Below, in pieces: positions 24,380 to 34,464 of a stretch of 62,621 nt of DNA; position 1 is the stretch's first letter; each line of letters opens with the position of its first letter. The notes under the pieces are model-generated. The model did not search any database, was not told the origin of the DNA, and saw only the letters and a program-made list of their open reading frames with translations. The position numbers and the translations under genes are program-made. The DNA comes from JBCCSZ01 sp039199225 (GTDB taxonomy: Bacteria > Bacteroidota > Bacteroidia > Chitinophagales > Saprospiraceae): NCBI GenBank assembly GCA_039199225.1, contig JBCCSZ010000003.1, forward strand, positions 1 through 62,621, read 5' to 3'.

Positions 24380-25966
24380 TTATTGTCGCGGGGTATTTTC
24401 GTCTGCTCGGAATTTGTTTCGAACGATTTCGCGAAGCGCTTTGCCCTGGATTTTGCTCTCTACCCAGGAGGTGATGTCCAGATATAAAAAGGCTCTTTTT
24501 TCGAAGGCATCCTTTTGTAATTTCTTTAGAACAGCATGAAATTCTTTGAACGCCTTTGGATGCTCACTGATGGGCAGTTTGATTATTTGTCGGATAAATC
24601 GAATGGTTTCGGTTTGCATTTTATTCAACTCCTCTACCTTATCCAGAAATCGGTGGACAGAGTTGGCCAGATAGTCCAATAGGACGTAGTTGCCGATCTC
24701 GAAATGTACGATCAGGTGTAGAAGGCGCGCGTAAGATTGAATGTCCTCCCGCAGGTGACCTACCTTGACGTTGATGATTTCATTTAAATGGTCCAGGGCT
24801 GAATCGAATAGGCCGGCTGCCATATATAGGTAGGCGATTTTGTAGTTGAATACCATGACGCGATGTGGGTCGATGTGCTTTTCATATCGCTTGATGAGTC
24901 GTTTGATGATGGGGACCAGGTGGAGTCCTTCCTGAAAAGTCCCTTCGAGATAGTGTTTGTTGATTTTGGATGTGTAGATGTATAGAAAGGAAATGGTTTT
25001 GGAGATGGTGCTGAAGGACTTTTGGCTTTCTTGTTCGAAGGCTTCGAATTCTGTTAGAGCCTGGGAGAATTTTTTGTAGGCCCCCATGTTGTACAAGGCG
25101 GTCAGAACGTAGTGCATGCCACGCATATAGAGATCGGGGTCGACCTTTTTGAGGTCTGGGTCGGCATTGAAGAGCTGTGTCCACTTTAGGGCGTATCGGT
25201 AGCACTGTCGGAAATCCAGTAGGATGTAGTGGTACCAGACATAAGATTGGTAGAGAGCAATTTTTTCGAAGAAGGTCATCTTACTGATGTGGAGGTTCTT
25301 CGGTAGATTGGATTGGAAATACTCCTCGACCATGAGTCGGTCTTTTTCGTTTTTGGCATGTCCGATTTGAATGTACCAGCCGTGAATCTTGATTTTGAGG
25401 TTGGACAGTCGGCAGGTGTTTTGGATGATTTGACTGCGCTCAGCCGATTCTCGCAGCAGTCCTTCGACCTTTCCTTTGACCCTTCGACTTCGGGTGATGT
25501 GCCGCTCTTCGATGAGTTTTTGAAAATCCAGAATCTCCATGAGCAATAAGTCCTGGTGGTTGTCTACAGCGAGGGTTTTGATGCGGTCCAGTAGTTTGAG
25601 ACTTTGAATGTGCAGCCCTTTGCCGTAGAGGATGCGGGCAAAATCGAGTTGTTCGCGAATTTGAATATCGATGTTCTTAGAGATGTGGATCAGCCGTAGG
25701 CTGGTGAGGATTTGCTTGTACAGATGTCTTTTGAGGTTGGACAGCTGGCTTCTTTTGAGGCCCTTCATCTTTTTGAACAGTAGGGCTTCTTCGTAGTCAT
25801 CCATTTTGTCGAGTGCGTCGAACAATTGGATGAATTTTAGGTCTTCGGCGCTGTTTATGCGGTTGGCATACAGCTTGAAATTTCGTTTTTCAGACTTGGT
25901 CAGGGATTTTATCAGGGTAAATACTTGATCACCTCTTTGAGTGAGCATCACATTTTGCTGTCTCAT
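24380..25966 (-). CDS. Conserved helical protein of unknown function
   Basis: This 528-residue protein has no signal peptide or membrane segment. It is rich in Leu/Lys/Arg helices, and the N-terminal region around FTLIKSLTKSEKRNFKLY recalls a hypothetical family I have seen in many Bacteroidota genomes; the pattern through the middle suggests TPR-like alpha-hairpins (for example AAGLFDSALDHLNEIIN). No catalytic motif is visible. It is transcribed towards the arginine operon but is separated from it by the leader region and its own promoter core, so a functional link is not implied. It diverges from the P-II gene. Confidence 0.7.
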   Translation of the reverse strand: MRQQNVMLTQRGDQVFTLIKSLTKSEKRNFKLYANRINSAEDLKFIQLFDALDKMDDYEEALLFKKMKGLKRSQLSNLKRHLYKQILTSLRLIHISKNIDIQIREQLDFARILYGKGLHIQSLKLLDRIKTLAVDNHQDLLLMEILDFQKLIEERHITRSRRVKGKVEGLLRESAERSQIIQNTCRLSNLKIKIHGWYIQIGHAKNEKDRLMVEEYFQSNLPKNLHISKMTFFEKIALYQSYVWYHYILLDFRQCYRYALKWTQLFNADPDLKKVDPDLYMRGMHYVLTALYNMGAYKKFSQALTEFEAFEQESQKSFSTISKTISFLYIYTSKINKHYLEGTFQEGLHLVPIIKRLIKRYEKHIDPHRVMVFNYKIAYLYMAAGLFDSALDHLNEIINVKVGHLREDIQSYARLLHLIVHFEIGNYVLLDYLANSVHRFLDKVEELNKMQTETIRFIRQIIKLPISEHPKAFKEFHAVLKKLQKDAFEKRAFLYLDITSWVESKIQGKALREIVRNKFRADENTPRQ

Positions 25967-26311
25967 AAGATATTGTTTTTCAGGTATTTATATTGGTTGT
26001 AAGGGCGGTGGGTGTCGTATAAGAAACTTTTTTTAATTATAAACAAACGAACACAGCCAGTACTTTTGGATTATAATCAAAAAACAAAGAAAGAGATAAG
26101 TATACCACTTGGGAAACACTTTTCCAAGAACTAGACAGCAATTCCATTTTCTTTAGCTAAAACAGCCATACAAAAATCCGTCAGATTCCAGTGTCGAAAT
26201 GATCCGCAAGGATGGTTCGACCATTTTGTTTATGATCCCTATTGAAAGATGGGGAACTTGATATTGAAAAGTTTTGTGAGCCGCGTCATTTTGTTTTAGA
26301 AATCAGTGAGC
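25967..26311. other. Divergent intergenic region upstream of the P-II gene
   Basis: The 345 bases hold no gene. On the plus strand TACTTTTG (26061-26068) matches TANNTTTG, without a clear -33 box, and a 9-bp hairpin CTTGGGAAA/TTTTCCAAG with a three-base loop lies at 26108-26128. Both would be in or near the glnB leader. I see no sigma-54 type TGGCAC-N5-TTGC site. Confidence 0.35.
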
Positions 26312-26650
26312 ATGAAAAAAATTGAAGCCATTATCCGCCTTTCCCGATTTGATGCCATCCGAGATGCCTTGGCAGCGGTGGGGGTCAATTTTTTCACCCT
26401 CAAGGACGTTAAGGGCTTTGGCCTACAAAAGGGTAAGAAAATGGTTTATCGTGGAAGTGTCTACGACTCCTCTTTCATTGCTCGCCTTCAATTGGACATT
26501 ATTTGTACCGAAGACAAGGTAAGCGAAATCGTTCAAACCATTGCTGCTGCTGGAAAAACCGGAGAGGTCGGCGATGGAAAGATTGTTGTTTTGGATGTCC
26601 AACGTGTTGTGCGCATTCGAACGATGGAAGAAGGAGCGGCCGCTATTTAA
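26312..26650 (+). CDS. glnB: Nitrogen regulatory protein P-II
   Basis: The 112-residue trimeric signal protein reports 2-oxoglutarate and ATP/ADP and usually controls AmtB and glutamine synthetase. The opening MKKIEAIIRL, the T-loop segment KGFGLQKG...YRGSVY with Tyr46 and Tyr51 (Tyr51 is the uridylylation site in enteric P-II), and the C-terminal GEVGDGKIVV nucleotide loop are all present. After Tyr51 the T-loop departs from the enteric sequence (DSSFIARL instead of a Lys58-containing stretch). A GTG two codons upstream is possible; ATG 26312 fits the family. It lies 125 bases before amtB. Confidence 0.93.
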   Translation: MKKIEAIIRLSRFDAIRDALAAVGVNFFTLKDVKGFGLQKGKKMVYRGSVYDSSFIARLQLDIICTEDKVSEIVQTIAAAGKTGEVGDGKIVVLDVQRVVRIRTMEEGAAAI

Positions 26651-26775
26651 GGCCGAGCAATAAAACAGCCTAGCGACCATCTAGAGCGCCTTTTCAGTAA
26701 ATCACCCCTTACCAAAGCTTAGCCCAAATTTACCTGTTCCTTTAATTCGTTAAATTATTTAAACACATACATAAG

Positions 26776-28011
26776 ATGAACGAAGCTTTACTGACAGCCA
26801 ACAACTTATGGATACTGATCGCCACTGTATTGGTATTTATGATGCACTTGGGGTTTGCTACTTTGGAAGCTGGTTTTGTACGCAAAAAAAATACGGTTAA
26901 CATCCTCTTCAAGAATGTTATGATCGTAGCCATAGGTCTGATCTCTTATTATATGGTCGGTTACAATTTGATGTATCCTGGTGAAGCTTACAATGGAGCA
27001 TTTTTCGGATTTTCCGGCTTCTTGTTTCAGGGAGGCGAAATTGCACCCGATGCCGCTATGGCTCCTTATACCGATTTTATTTTCCAGGCTATGTTTGCTG
27101 CCACTTGCTGCACCATTGTTTCCGGAGCAGTGGCCGAACGCATCAAACTTGGAGCATTTCTGATATTCTGCATTTTCTTCGTGACCATCTGTTATCCAAT
27201 TACGGGTATGTGGAAATGGGGCGAAGGCTGGTTGCATGCCAATGGATTCATCGACTTTGCCGGTTCTACCCTGGTACATGCTGTCGGTGGGTGGGGCGCT
27301 TTGGCAGCCATCATTTTGCTGGGCGCCCGTAGGGGCAAGTATACCGACAAAGGCATCAAACCGATACCAGGCCACAGCATGCCATTGGCAGCAATGGGTG
27401 TGTTCTTGCTTTGGTTTGGTTGGTTTGGCTTCAACGGCGGTTCTGTTCTTTCGGCCGATGCCGCCACGGTTTCCCTGGTATTTGTCACGACCAGCCTGGC
27501 TGCTGCCGGTGGCGCCATCGGGGCATACTTTACCTCCTGGGGACTGTTCAAGTCGCACGATTTATCCATGGTCCTCAATGGTGTCCTTGGCGGATTGGTT
27601 GGGATCACCGCAGGGGCAGACCTGATGAGTCCGATGGAGGCCATCATCATCGGTGCCGTAGCAGGTGTGATCATTCCATTCTCTGTTGTGTTCTTTGACA
27701 AGCTCAAATTAGACGATCCTGTCGGAGCCACTTCCGTACACTTGGTTTGTGGTATTTGGGGGACACTGGCCGTTGGTCTATTCGGCTCTTCTGCTGGATT
27801 GGGACAACTATGGGTGCAGTTTTATGGGACAATGGCCATCGGCTTATTCACCTTTGCCTTTGCTTTTGGAACCATGTATCTAATCAAAGTGACGGTCGGC
27901 ATTCGGGTATCAGCGGAAGAAGAGATGAAGGGATTGGATGTATCAGAACACGAAATGTCTGCCTATACAGAGGTCGAAAAAGTTACGAATTACAATCTTG
28001 CCGTCGAATAG
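26776..28011 (+). CDS. amtB: Ammonium transporter
   Basis: The 411-residue inner-membrane ammonium channel has about eleven membrane segments. The pore twin histidines are recognisable in TLVHAVGGWG and SVHLVCGIWG, and the family segment LGFATLEAGFVRKKN is near the N terminus. A long N-terminal signal segment, as in E. coli AmtB, is absent. It follows the P-II gene and precedes glutamine synthetase, so P-II very probably gates it. A terminator follows. Confidence 0.96.
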   Translation: MNEALLTANNLWILIATVLVFMMHLGFATLEAGFVRKKNTVNILFKNVMIVAIGLISYYMVGYNLMYPGEAYNGAFFGFSGFLFQGGEIAPDAAMAPYTDFIFQAMFAATCCTIVSGAVAERIKLGAFLIFCIFFVTICYPITGMWKWGEGWLHANGFIDFAGSTLVHAVGGWGALAAIILLGARRGKYTDKGIKPIPGHSMPLAAMGVFLLWFGWFGFNGGSVLSADAATVSLVFVTTSLAAAGGAIGAYFTSWGLFKSHDLSMVLNGVLGGLVGITAGADLMSPMEAIIIGAVAGVIIPFSVVFFDKLKLDDPVGATSVHLVCGIWGTLAVGLFGSSAGLGQLWVQFYGTMAIGLFTFAFAFGTMYLIKVTVGIRVSAEEEMKGLDVSEHEMSAYTEVEKVTNYNLAVE

Positions 28012-28024
28012 ATAATCTAAAAAA

Positions 28025-28060
28025 GAGACCTCAGGGGTCGCTAAACAACCTGAGGTTCTC
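28025..28060 (+). terminator. Intrinsic terminator after amtB
   Basis: A stem formed by GAGACCTCAGG and CCTGAGGTTCTC (one bulge) starts 13 bases after the amtB stop and is followed by TTGTTG. It separates glnB-amtB from glnA. Confidence 0.7.
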
Positions 28061-28257
28061 TTGTTGTCAAGAAAGTAGACACGAGTCTGTCTTTCTCAAC
28101 GCTGGAACTACAAAGATACGCAAAATATTTTTTGACGGTAGAACCTTCGCAGCCTTCAAGCAGTGGTAAGTGTGAATTGCAGTCTTGAATTTCGCTTCGG
28201 TCTACCATTCCAATGACAACTATTATCATTCTTAAAATAAATTAAATAGGCAATACA

Positions 28258-29274
28258 ATGGCAAAATCAAAATTAGAGTACATCTGGCTGGACGGTTATG
28301 TTCCAACCCAAAGTCTGCGCAGTAAAACACGAATAGAAAATAACTTTGGTGGTTCGCTCAAAGACTGCCCGATGTGGTCTTTTGACGGTAGTTCTACCCA
28401 GCAAGCTCCGGGAGGTTCTTCCGATTGTTTGTTGCAACCTGTTGCGATATTTCCAGACCCAGATCGCAAAAATGCTTTCTTGGTGATGTGTGAAGTATTG
28501 AGTTCTGATGGTAGTCCACATCCTTCCAACGGGCGGGCGACGATTGATGATGACGACAACGATTTTTGGTTTGGATTTGAGCAGGAATACTTCCTGTGGA
28601 ATCCGGAAATAAATAAGCCACTTGGTTTTCCAGAGAATGGCTACCCCAATCCACAGGGGCAGTACTACTGTTCTGTCGGTGCAAAAAATGCCTTTGGCCG
28701 TCAGATTGTAGAAGAACACCTCGACCTTTGTTTGGAGGCTGGTGTAAATGTAGAAGGTATCAATGCGGAGGTAGCAGCTGGTCAGTGGGAATTCCAAACC
28801 TTCGCCAAAGGTGCTAAGGCCGCAGGCGATCACACCTGGATAGCGCGTTATTTGTTGGAGCGGACTGCTGAAAAATACGGTGTAGCCATCAACTGGCACT
28901 GCAAGCCCATCAAGGGCGACTGGAATGGTTCTGGTATGCATGCCAATTTCTCCAATACGGTCTTGCGGGAATCTGGAAGCAAAGAGGTATACGACATTAT
29001 TTGTCAGGCATTCGCTCCTGTGGTCAGTGAGCATATTGCCGTTTATGGTGCAGACAACAACCAGCGTCTGACGGGATTGCACGAAACACAGTCCATCGAT
29101 AAATTCAGCTACGGCGTTTCCGATCGTGGTGCGTCCATTCGCATTCCGATTGCGACGGTTGAAAATGGTTGGAAAGGCTGGTTGGAAGATCGCCGTCCAA
29201 ATTCGGAGGCCGATCCTTACAAGGTAGCGGCGCGGATCATAAAGACGGTGAAGTCTGCAGAAGTTTATGCGTGA
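28258..29274 (+). CDS. glnA: Glutamine synthetase, type II (eukaryote-like)
   Basis: The 338-residue length and the opening KLEYIWLDGYVPTQSLRSK followed by MWSFDGSSTQQAPG identify the short GSII class, not the long GSI or GSIII enzymes. The catalytic part has WFGFEQEYFL and the NNQRLTGLHET segment. It makes glutamine from glutamate and ammonia and supplies substrate to gltBD in this window. The GSI adenylylation site is absent, so control is more likely by transcription or P-II. ATG 28258 is the first codon of the conserved region. Confidence 0.93.
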   Translation: MAKSKLEYIWLDGYVPTQSLRSKTRIENNFGGSLKDCPMWSFDGSSTQQAPGGSSDCLLQPVAIFPDPDRKNAFLVMCEVLSSDGSPHPSNGRATIDDDDNDFWFGFEQEYFLWNPEINKPLGFPENGYPNPQGQYYCSVGAKNAFGRQIVEEHLDLCLEAGVNVEGINAEVAAGQWEFQTFAKGAKAAGDHTWIARYLLERTAEKYGVAINWHCKPIKGDWNGSGMHANFSNTVLRESGSKEVYDIICQAFAPVVSEHIAVYGADNNQRLTGLHETQSIDKFSYGVSDRGASIRIPIATVENGWKGWLEDRRPNSEADPYKVAARIIKTVKSAEVYA

Positions 29275-29310
29275 ATCATAGTTTAGTTTAAATAGAATAT
29301 AATTGGTTTT

Positions 29311-29391
29311 AACCAGTATTTGAGTCTCTCAAATAGCTGGTTTGGTTAGGGCTTGAGGCTGTCCGTTTTAGATGAACGGGCAGCCTTTTTT
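29311..29391 (+). terminator. Double hairpin terminator after glnA
   Basis: Two hairpins in series follow glnA. The first is AACCAG.ATTTGAG/CTCAAAT..CTGGTT (29311-29342). The second is AGGCTGTCCGTT/AACGGGCAGCCT, a 12-bp stem with one G-U, followed by six T (29356-29391), a textbook intrinsic terminator. The remaining bases up to 29592 hold nothing recognised apart from AT-rich sequence. Confidence 0.9.
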
Positions 29392-29592
29392 GTGCTTTAT
29401 ACAAAAAAAATCAAGACTTTGGAGGTGGAAGTTTTGTAATGCAAAAAGTCCGAGTAACACTTGCTGATTGAGCAATTCAGAATCATATTTTGAGTCGCTC
29501 AATTTTTGTGCTGGAACAAAATGACTGACTTGGCGTAAACATATAGTTATAATCCCTAAAAGTTTTGGATAAAATAGTATTTTAACAACACA

Positions 29593-32500
29593 ATGCTGCA
29601 CACAAAAGACATAGCCGTCTTTGATCTAGAGGTTTCTAATAAGGATACAAGGATCAATGACATTGGTGTCCGACTGAATGGGCAAGCCTTCCGTTGTCAG
29701 CGATTGGAGGCATTTACAGACTTCACGAAATCTGCCCGTTGGTGGTGTGGCCACAATATTGTAGACCACGATTTGAAGATACTAGAGCGGGTGGGTATCG
29801 ACCAACAACTGCTGGATCGCCCTGCTATAGATACCCTCTATCTTTCTGCTTTGCTTTTTCCCAAACAGCCCTATCACAAATTGGTAAAAGACTATCAATT
29901 GGATGGAACAGAATTAAACAATCCGCTTGCCGATGCGCGGCTTGCAGAGGAATTGCTGGAAAGTCTCATCCTGGCTTTTCGGAATTTACCATCTACGATT
30001 CAAAGCTGCTACTTCAATCTATTGCATCGTCAAGATGGGTTCAATGGCTTTTTTGAATTCCTGAAAGGTGCTTATCCTCCTAAAATTTATTCTACGAAAG
30101 AATTGTCGGAGTCTTTGAAAGAGGTATTGTCAGGGTTGGTTTGTACGCGGGCTGACATATCAGATTGCATAACCTCTCAGCCTGTTGAGTTGGCATATGC
30201 TATTGCATTGATACGTACCGACGATCCGGATTCCATTCCTCCGGCTTGGGTATTACACCGTTTTCCTGGAGTCCAAACATTGATCAATCGATTGCGATCC
30301 TTGTGCGACGGTCGTAACAACTGTCGCTATTGCCAGTTTTTAAATCCACGAGTCTCCTTGAGGCGTTACTTTGGTTTTGACGACTTTCGGTACTTTGAAG
30401 GGGATGGCGACAAATCACTACAAGAACAAGTGGTAGAAGCGGCGATGGCCGATCGTTCTCTTTTAGCCATTTTTCCCACCGGAGGAGGAAAGTCTTTGAC
30501 TTTTCAGCTGCCAGCCTTGATAAGAGGAGAGGCAAATCGAGCCTTAACCGTAATCATCTCGCCCCTTCAATCCTTGATGAAGGATCAGGTGGATGTCCTT
30601 CACAAGCGGCACGATATTACAATGGCCGTAACAATTAATGGGATGCTGTCTCCATTGGAGCGGAGTGATGCCATTGAGCGGGTAAAATCCGGTGGCGCCA
30701 ATTTATTGTACATTTCCCCAGAATCCTTGCGTTCGAATAGCATTTACAAGTTATTGATGGGTCGGTACATTGATCGCTTTGTCATTGACGAGGCCCATTG
30801 CTTTTCTTCCTGGGGACAAGATTTTCGCGTCGATTATCTCTACATTGGTCGCTTTCTGCGAAAGCTGCAGATCGCCAAGCAATTGTCCGATCCCATCCCT
30901 GTTTCCTGTTTTACGGCCACCGCCAAGCCTGCAGTTATTGAAGACATTCAAAATTATTTTCTCAAGGAAAATCTATTGGACCTGGAATTGTTTCAGACTC
31001 AGGTCAAAAGAAAGAACCTGCAATACTTTGTCTATGAGGCCGTCGGAAAGGAAGCTAAATATAAGCGACTTTGCGAGCTATTAAAATCGGAAGAAGGACC
31101 CAAGATTGTCTACGTTGCTCGGGTAAAGCGAGCAGAACATCTGGCCGAAAATTTAAAGCGTGATGGATTAAATGCCAGGGCGTATCACGGCAAGCTGGAC
31201 CGCGATGATAAGAATAAAATACAGGATGAGTTCATGGCCTCAGACGGAGGTATCGAGGTGATCGTTGCTACGACAGCCTTTGGGATGGGGGTAGATAAGG
31301 ACAATATTCGAATGGTGGTGCATTACAATATTTCCAGTTCTTTGGAAAACTACATGCAGGAATCGGGTAGGGCAGGGCGAAAGGCTGACATCAATGCGCG
31401 TTGCTATATTTTATTTGATGAAAATGACTTGAGCGATCATTTCAATTTGCTCAATCAAACGAAGCTCAGCCGAAAGGATATTTACCAGATTTGGCAAGCC
31501 ATTAAACGCTTTCGCAAAAAGCAGTTTACCAAATCGGCGCTGGAAATTGCGAGGCAGGCAGGATGGGAAGAAGGCTTGATGCAATTGGAAACGCGTGTTA
31601 AAACGGCCATAGCTGTTTTGGAACGGGGGGGCTTTATCAAACGAGAAGAAAACAGTGGTCGGATTTTTACACAAAGCATACTGGTAAAAAATGTGGACCA
31701 AGCCAATAAAATCATCGATCAACACGCAGAGGTATTTAAGGGAGCTGATGAGGTGAAATTGGCCAAACGCATCTTTAGTCATCTGATGTCTCGATCCAGA
31801 ACTAAAAAAGAGATACAGATTGATTACATGTCTGATACCTTGGGGATTGACCGCAACTTGATTGCCCAAATATTGCCGATTTTAAAGCAATTGAAAATTC
31901 TGCACGACGACAAGGACCTAACGGCCTATTTCTATACCGTACGTGGTGCGCGGCATTCGAGTAAAGTGTTTCAAAAACTGGAAGTAATTGAACGAGGCTT
32001 ATGGAAGCTGGTATTCAATAGTGAAAAAGAAGTACATCGAAAAATATTCCTGAAAGAGCTGAACGAAAAACTGCATGAGCAAGATGTAAAGGCGAATATT
32101 TCAATCTTGAGAGATTTACTGAACTATTGGGAATTGGTTGGACTGATTAAAAAAGAGCGAATAGACCGCATCCATTTTCAATATCATTTACATCGCAAAA
32201 TCAGCTTAAAGCAGTTTGAAGAAAAAGTGGAGGATCGACTCAAAGCCGCGGCTTGGGCATTGACCATTATCGAAAAATACTATCTTCCCAATGCCAAGGT
32301 AGATTCGGATTTTTCTGACAAATCACTGATTGAATTTTCCTTGCTGGACTTTAAGGAGAAAATAGAAAAACACAGTCCCAAAGTTCATCCCATTCGGTTT
32401 TATGAAAAGCTATTGCTCTATCTTCATCACGGGCGAATCATTGAGCTGAAGAGTGGCTTATTGGTTTATTATAATCCCATGAAGATTGTTCGAACAGAGT

Positions 32501-34464
32501 TGGACAATAGTCGGCGATACACCCAAAAGGACTACGAGCTACTGGCAGAGTATTATCAAAGTAAGGTGGCACAGATTCACGTTGTAGGGGAGTATGCTCG
32601 AAAGCAATTGAAATTTGCAGAAGAAGCTATTCAATTTGCAGACGACTATTTTACGATGCCATATGAAACGTTTTTAAACAAATATTTTAAGAACCGTTTG
32701 GGTAAAATCCGACGACCCATTACGGAAGAAAAGTTCCAGCGCATCTTTGGTAGTTTATCCTCTGCGCAAATACAAGTCATAAAGGACAAAGTTCATCAGC
32801 ACATTCTGGTGGCGGCAGGGCCAGGTAGTGGAAAGACCCGTGTGCTGGTCCACAAGGTAGCTGCTCTTCTATTAATGGAAGACATCAAGCCCGTACAATT
32901 TTTAATGCTTACTTTTTCGCGTCCGGCTGCGATGGAATTTCGCCAGCGTCTGCATGCTTTGGTGGGGTCGATTGCCTTTAATATAGATATTTTTACTTAC
33001 CATGGATTTGCCTTTCAGCTCAGTGGTCGGTTGGGAGATTTGGAAAAAGCACAGCACATACTGCCGCAAGTTACAGAGGCCATTCGCAAAAAAGAGCTCC
33101 CGTTAGAGCAATTGCGTTGTAAGGCAGTCATTGTGGTGGATGAGTTTCAGGATGTCAGCGATGAAGAGTATGATTTTCTTTCCACCATCATCGAAACGGC
33201 GGAAGAGCCAAGAGTTATAGCTGTTGGTGATGACGATCAAAATATTTATGAGTTTCGCGGAGCAAACCTACAGCACATGCGGAATTTTGTGCTAGAGCAA
33301 AATGCAAAGGTTTACTATTTAAGCGAGAACTATCGGTCTAAAGCCAACCTCTTGGCTTTTAGCAATCAGTATCTGAAGCAATTTATCCGAGGAGAGCGCT
33401 TGAAAAAAGAAATTGATTTGGTGGCTGTACAAAAGGACCATGGTCGATTGGGCATCATCCAATACAATAGTCCCTATCTGATAGAGGGCTTGGTGGCCCA
33501 AATTCAAGGAGAACAACTGGAAGGAGAAACGGCCCTACTCACCCACAGAAATGAAGAAGCCCTATTGCTCTACAGTCTGTTGCGTCAAAGAGGAATTCCT
33601 GCCCAATTGCTGGCAGAGCAGTCTGGCTTTCAGGTTCGTCAAATACTAGAGGTTGCTGCTTTTTCTCATTGGCTGGCCAAAACTATCAAAGACCAATCGG
33701 GTAGTATTCTGGACGAAGATTGGCAAAAAGTTCGAGACCACACGCTGCGTCATTTTCGGCATTCCGGTAACCTGGAATTGATCCGTCGCTTAATCCAATC
33801 ATTTGAATCGGTTAATCCCAAAAAATTTCAAAGCAATTGGAATCAATATCTACGAGAAATACGTCCCTCAGACCTTTATGCTCCTGAAGAAGAACGCCTT
33901 TTGGTGGCCACCATGCACAAGGTCAAGGGAAAAGAGTTCGATAATGTATTTATACTATTGCAGCATTATCCGATGCAAACCGAGGAACAGCGGCGTGTCT
34001 TATATGTGGCGTTGACGCGGGCGAAAAAGTACCTACAGTTGCATACCAATTCCATTGATTTTCCTGTGGAACGAATTCCTCGATTGAATTATCAAAGGGA
34101 CAATCGCTCTTGGGCGGCCCCTCAGCTATTGTTGTTGCAATGTGGTCTGAGTGATATCTGGTTGGGCTTTTGTACCACTTCTGAAGTTCAAGCGGCCATT
34201 CGCCCTTTGCTCCCTGGCATGCCTCTTGAAGCCATCGCAGGTCATACAGCCTTTCAATCAGCTAAAGGTGAGATTGTTTGTCGTTTATCCAAAGCTTTTC
34301 AACAAAAACTGCAAAAGCATTTCTCCCAAGGCTATGCGTTAAAAAAAGTGACTATTGCGCATATTGTTATGTGGTATGATCCCAAGAGCGCTAGAAATTA
34401 TCGAGTGGTATTACCCGGATTTGAGCTGATAAAAGCCCAAGCAGGAGGAACGACAACCTCCTGA
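29593..34464 (+). CDS. Exonuclease-like / RecQ helicase / UvrD helicase fusion protein
   Basis: This 1623-residue cytoplasmic protein has three parts. Residues 1-125 resemble a DEDD 3'-5' exonuclease (Asp11 and Glu13 in FDLEVS, Asp60 in GHNIVDHD, Asp114 in NNPLADAR), but the usual catalytic His before the last Asp is Asn109. Residues about 280-620 are a RecQ core (Walker A PTGGGKS at 295-301, DEAHCFSSWGQDFR, arginine finger region ESGRAGR), preceded by a cysteine cluster (Cys238, 244, 247) that may bind zinc. From about 1050 a UvrD/Rep SF1 helicase follows (AAGPGSGKT near 1075, VVDEFQD near 1182, C-terminal YVALTRAKKYL). It probably acts in DNA repair or defence. ATG 29593 starts directly at the exonuclease fold. 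Confidence 0.88.
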   Translation: MLHTKDIAVFDLEVSNKDTRINDIGVRLNGQAFRCQRLEAFTDFTKSARWWCGHNIVDHDLKILERVGIDQQLLDRPAIDTLYLSALLFPKQPYHKLVKDYQLDGTELNNPLADARLAEELLESLILAFRNLPSTIQSCYFNLLHRQDGFNGFFEFLKGAYPPKIYSTKELSESLKEVLSGLVCTRADISDCITSQPVELAYAIALIRTDDPDSIPPAWVLHRFPGVQTLINRLRSLCDGRNNCRYCQFLNPRVSLRRYFGFDDFRYFEGDGDKSLQEQVVEAAMADRSLLAIFPTGGGKSLTFQLPALIRGEANRALTVIISPLQSLMKDQVDVLHKRHDITMAVTINGMLSPLERSDAIERVKSGGANLLYISPESLRSNSIYKLLMGRYIDRFVIDEAHCFSSWGQDFRVDYLYIGRFLRKLQIAKQLSDPIPVSCFTATAKPAVIEDIQNYFLKENLLDLELFQTQVKRKNLQYFVYEAVGKEAKYKRLCELLKSEEGPKIVYVARVKRAEHLAENLKRDGLNARAYHGKLDRDDKNKIQDEFMASDGGIEVIVATTAFGMGVDKDNIRMVVHYNISSSLENYMQESGRAGRKADINARCYILFDENDLSDHFNLLNQTKLSRKDIYQIWQAIKRFRKKQFTKSALEIARQAGWEEGLMQLETRVKTAIAVLERGGFIKREENSGRIFTQSILVKNVDQANKIIDQHAEVFKGADEVKLAKRIFSHLMSRSRTKKEIQIDYMSDTLGIDRNLIAQILPILKQLKILHDDKDLTAYFYTVRGARHSSKVFQKLEVIERGLWKLVFNSEKEVHRKIFLKELNEKLHEQDVKANISILRDLLNYWELVGLIKKERIDRIHFQYHLHRKISLKQFEEKVEDRLKAAAWALTIIEKYYLPNAKVDSDFSDKSLIEFSLLDFKEKIEKHSPKVHPIRFYEKLLLYLHHGRIIELKSGLLVYYNPMKIVRTELDNSRRYTQKDYELLAEYYQSKVAQIHVVGEYARKQLKFAEEAIQFADDYFTMPYETFLNKYFKNRLGKIRRPITEEKFQRIFGSLSSAQIQVIKDKVHQHILVAAGPGSGKTRVLVHKVAALLLMEDIKPVQFLMLTFSRPAAMEFRQRLHALVGSIAFNIDIFTYHGFAFQLSGRLGDLEKAQHILPQVTEAIRKKELPLEQLRCKAVIVVDEFQDVSDEEYDFLSTIIETAEEPRVIAVGDDDQNIYEFRGANLQHMRNFVLEQNAKVYYLSENYRSKANLLAFSNQYLKQFIRGERLKKEIDLVAVQKDHGRLGIIQYNSPYLIEGLVAQIQGEQLEGETALLTHRNEEALLLYSLLRQRGIPAQLLAEQSGFQVRQILEVAAFSHWLAKTIKDQSGSILDEDWQKVRDHTLRHFRHSGNLELIRRLIQSFESVNPKKFQSNWNQYLREIRPSDLYAPEEERLLVATMHKVKGKEFDNVFILLQHYPMQTEEQRRVLYVALTRAKKYLQLHTNSIDFPVERIPRLNYQRDNRSWAAPQLLLLQCGLSDIWLGFCTTSEVQAAIRPLLPGMPLEAIAGHTAFQSAKGEIVCRLSKAFQQKLQKHFSQGYALKKVTIAHIVMWYDPKSARNYRVVLPGFELIKAQAGGTTTS

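Noticed and set aside
26806..27558. 250-residue ORF antisense to amtB
   Set aside because: Entirely covered by the well-supported ammonium transporter; typical shadow of a hydrophobic gene.
28273..29082. 269-residue ORF antisense to glnA
   Set aside because: Entirely covered by glutamine synthetase and lacking any motif.
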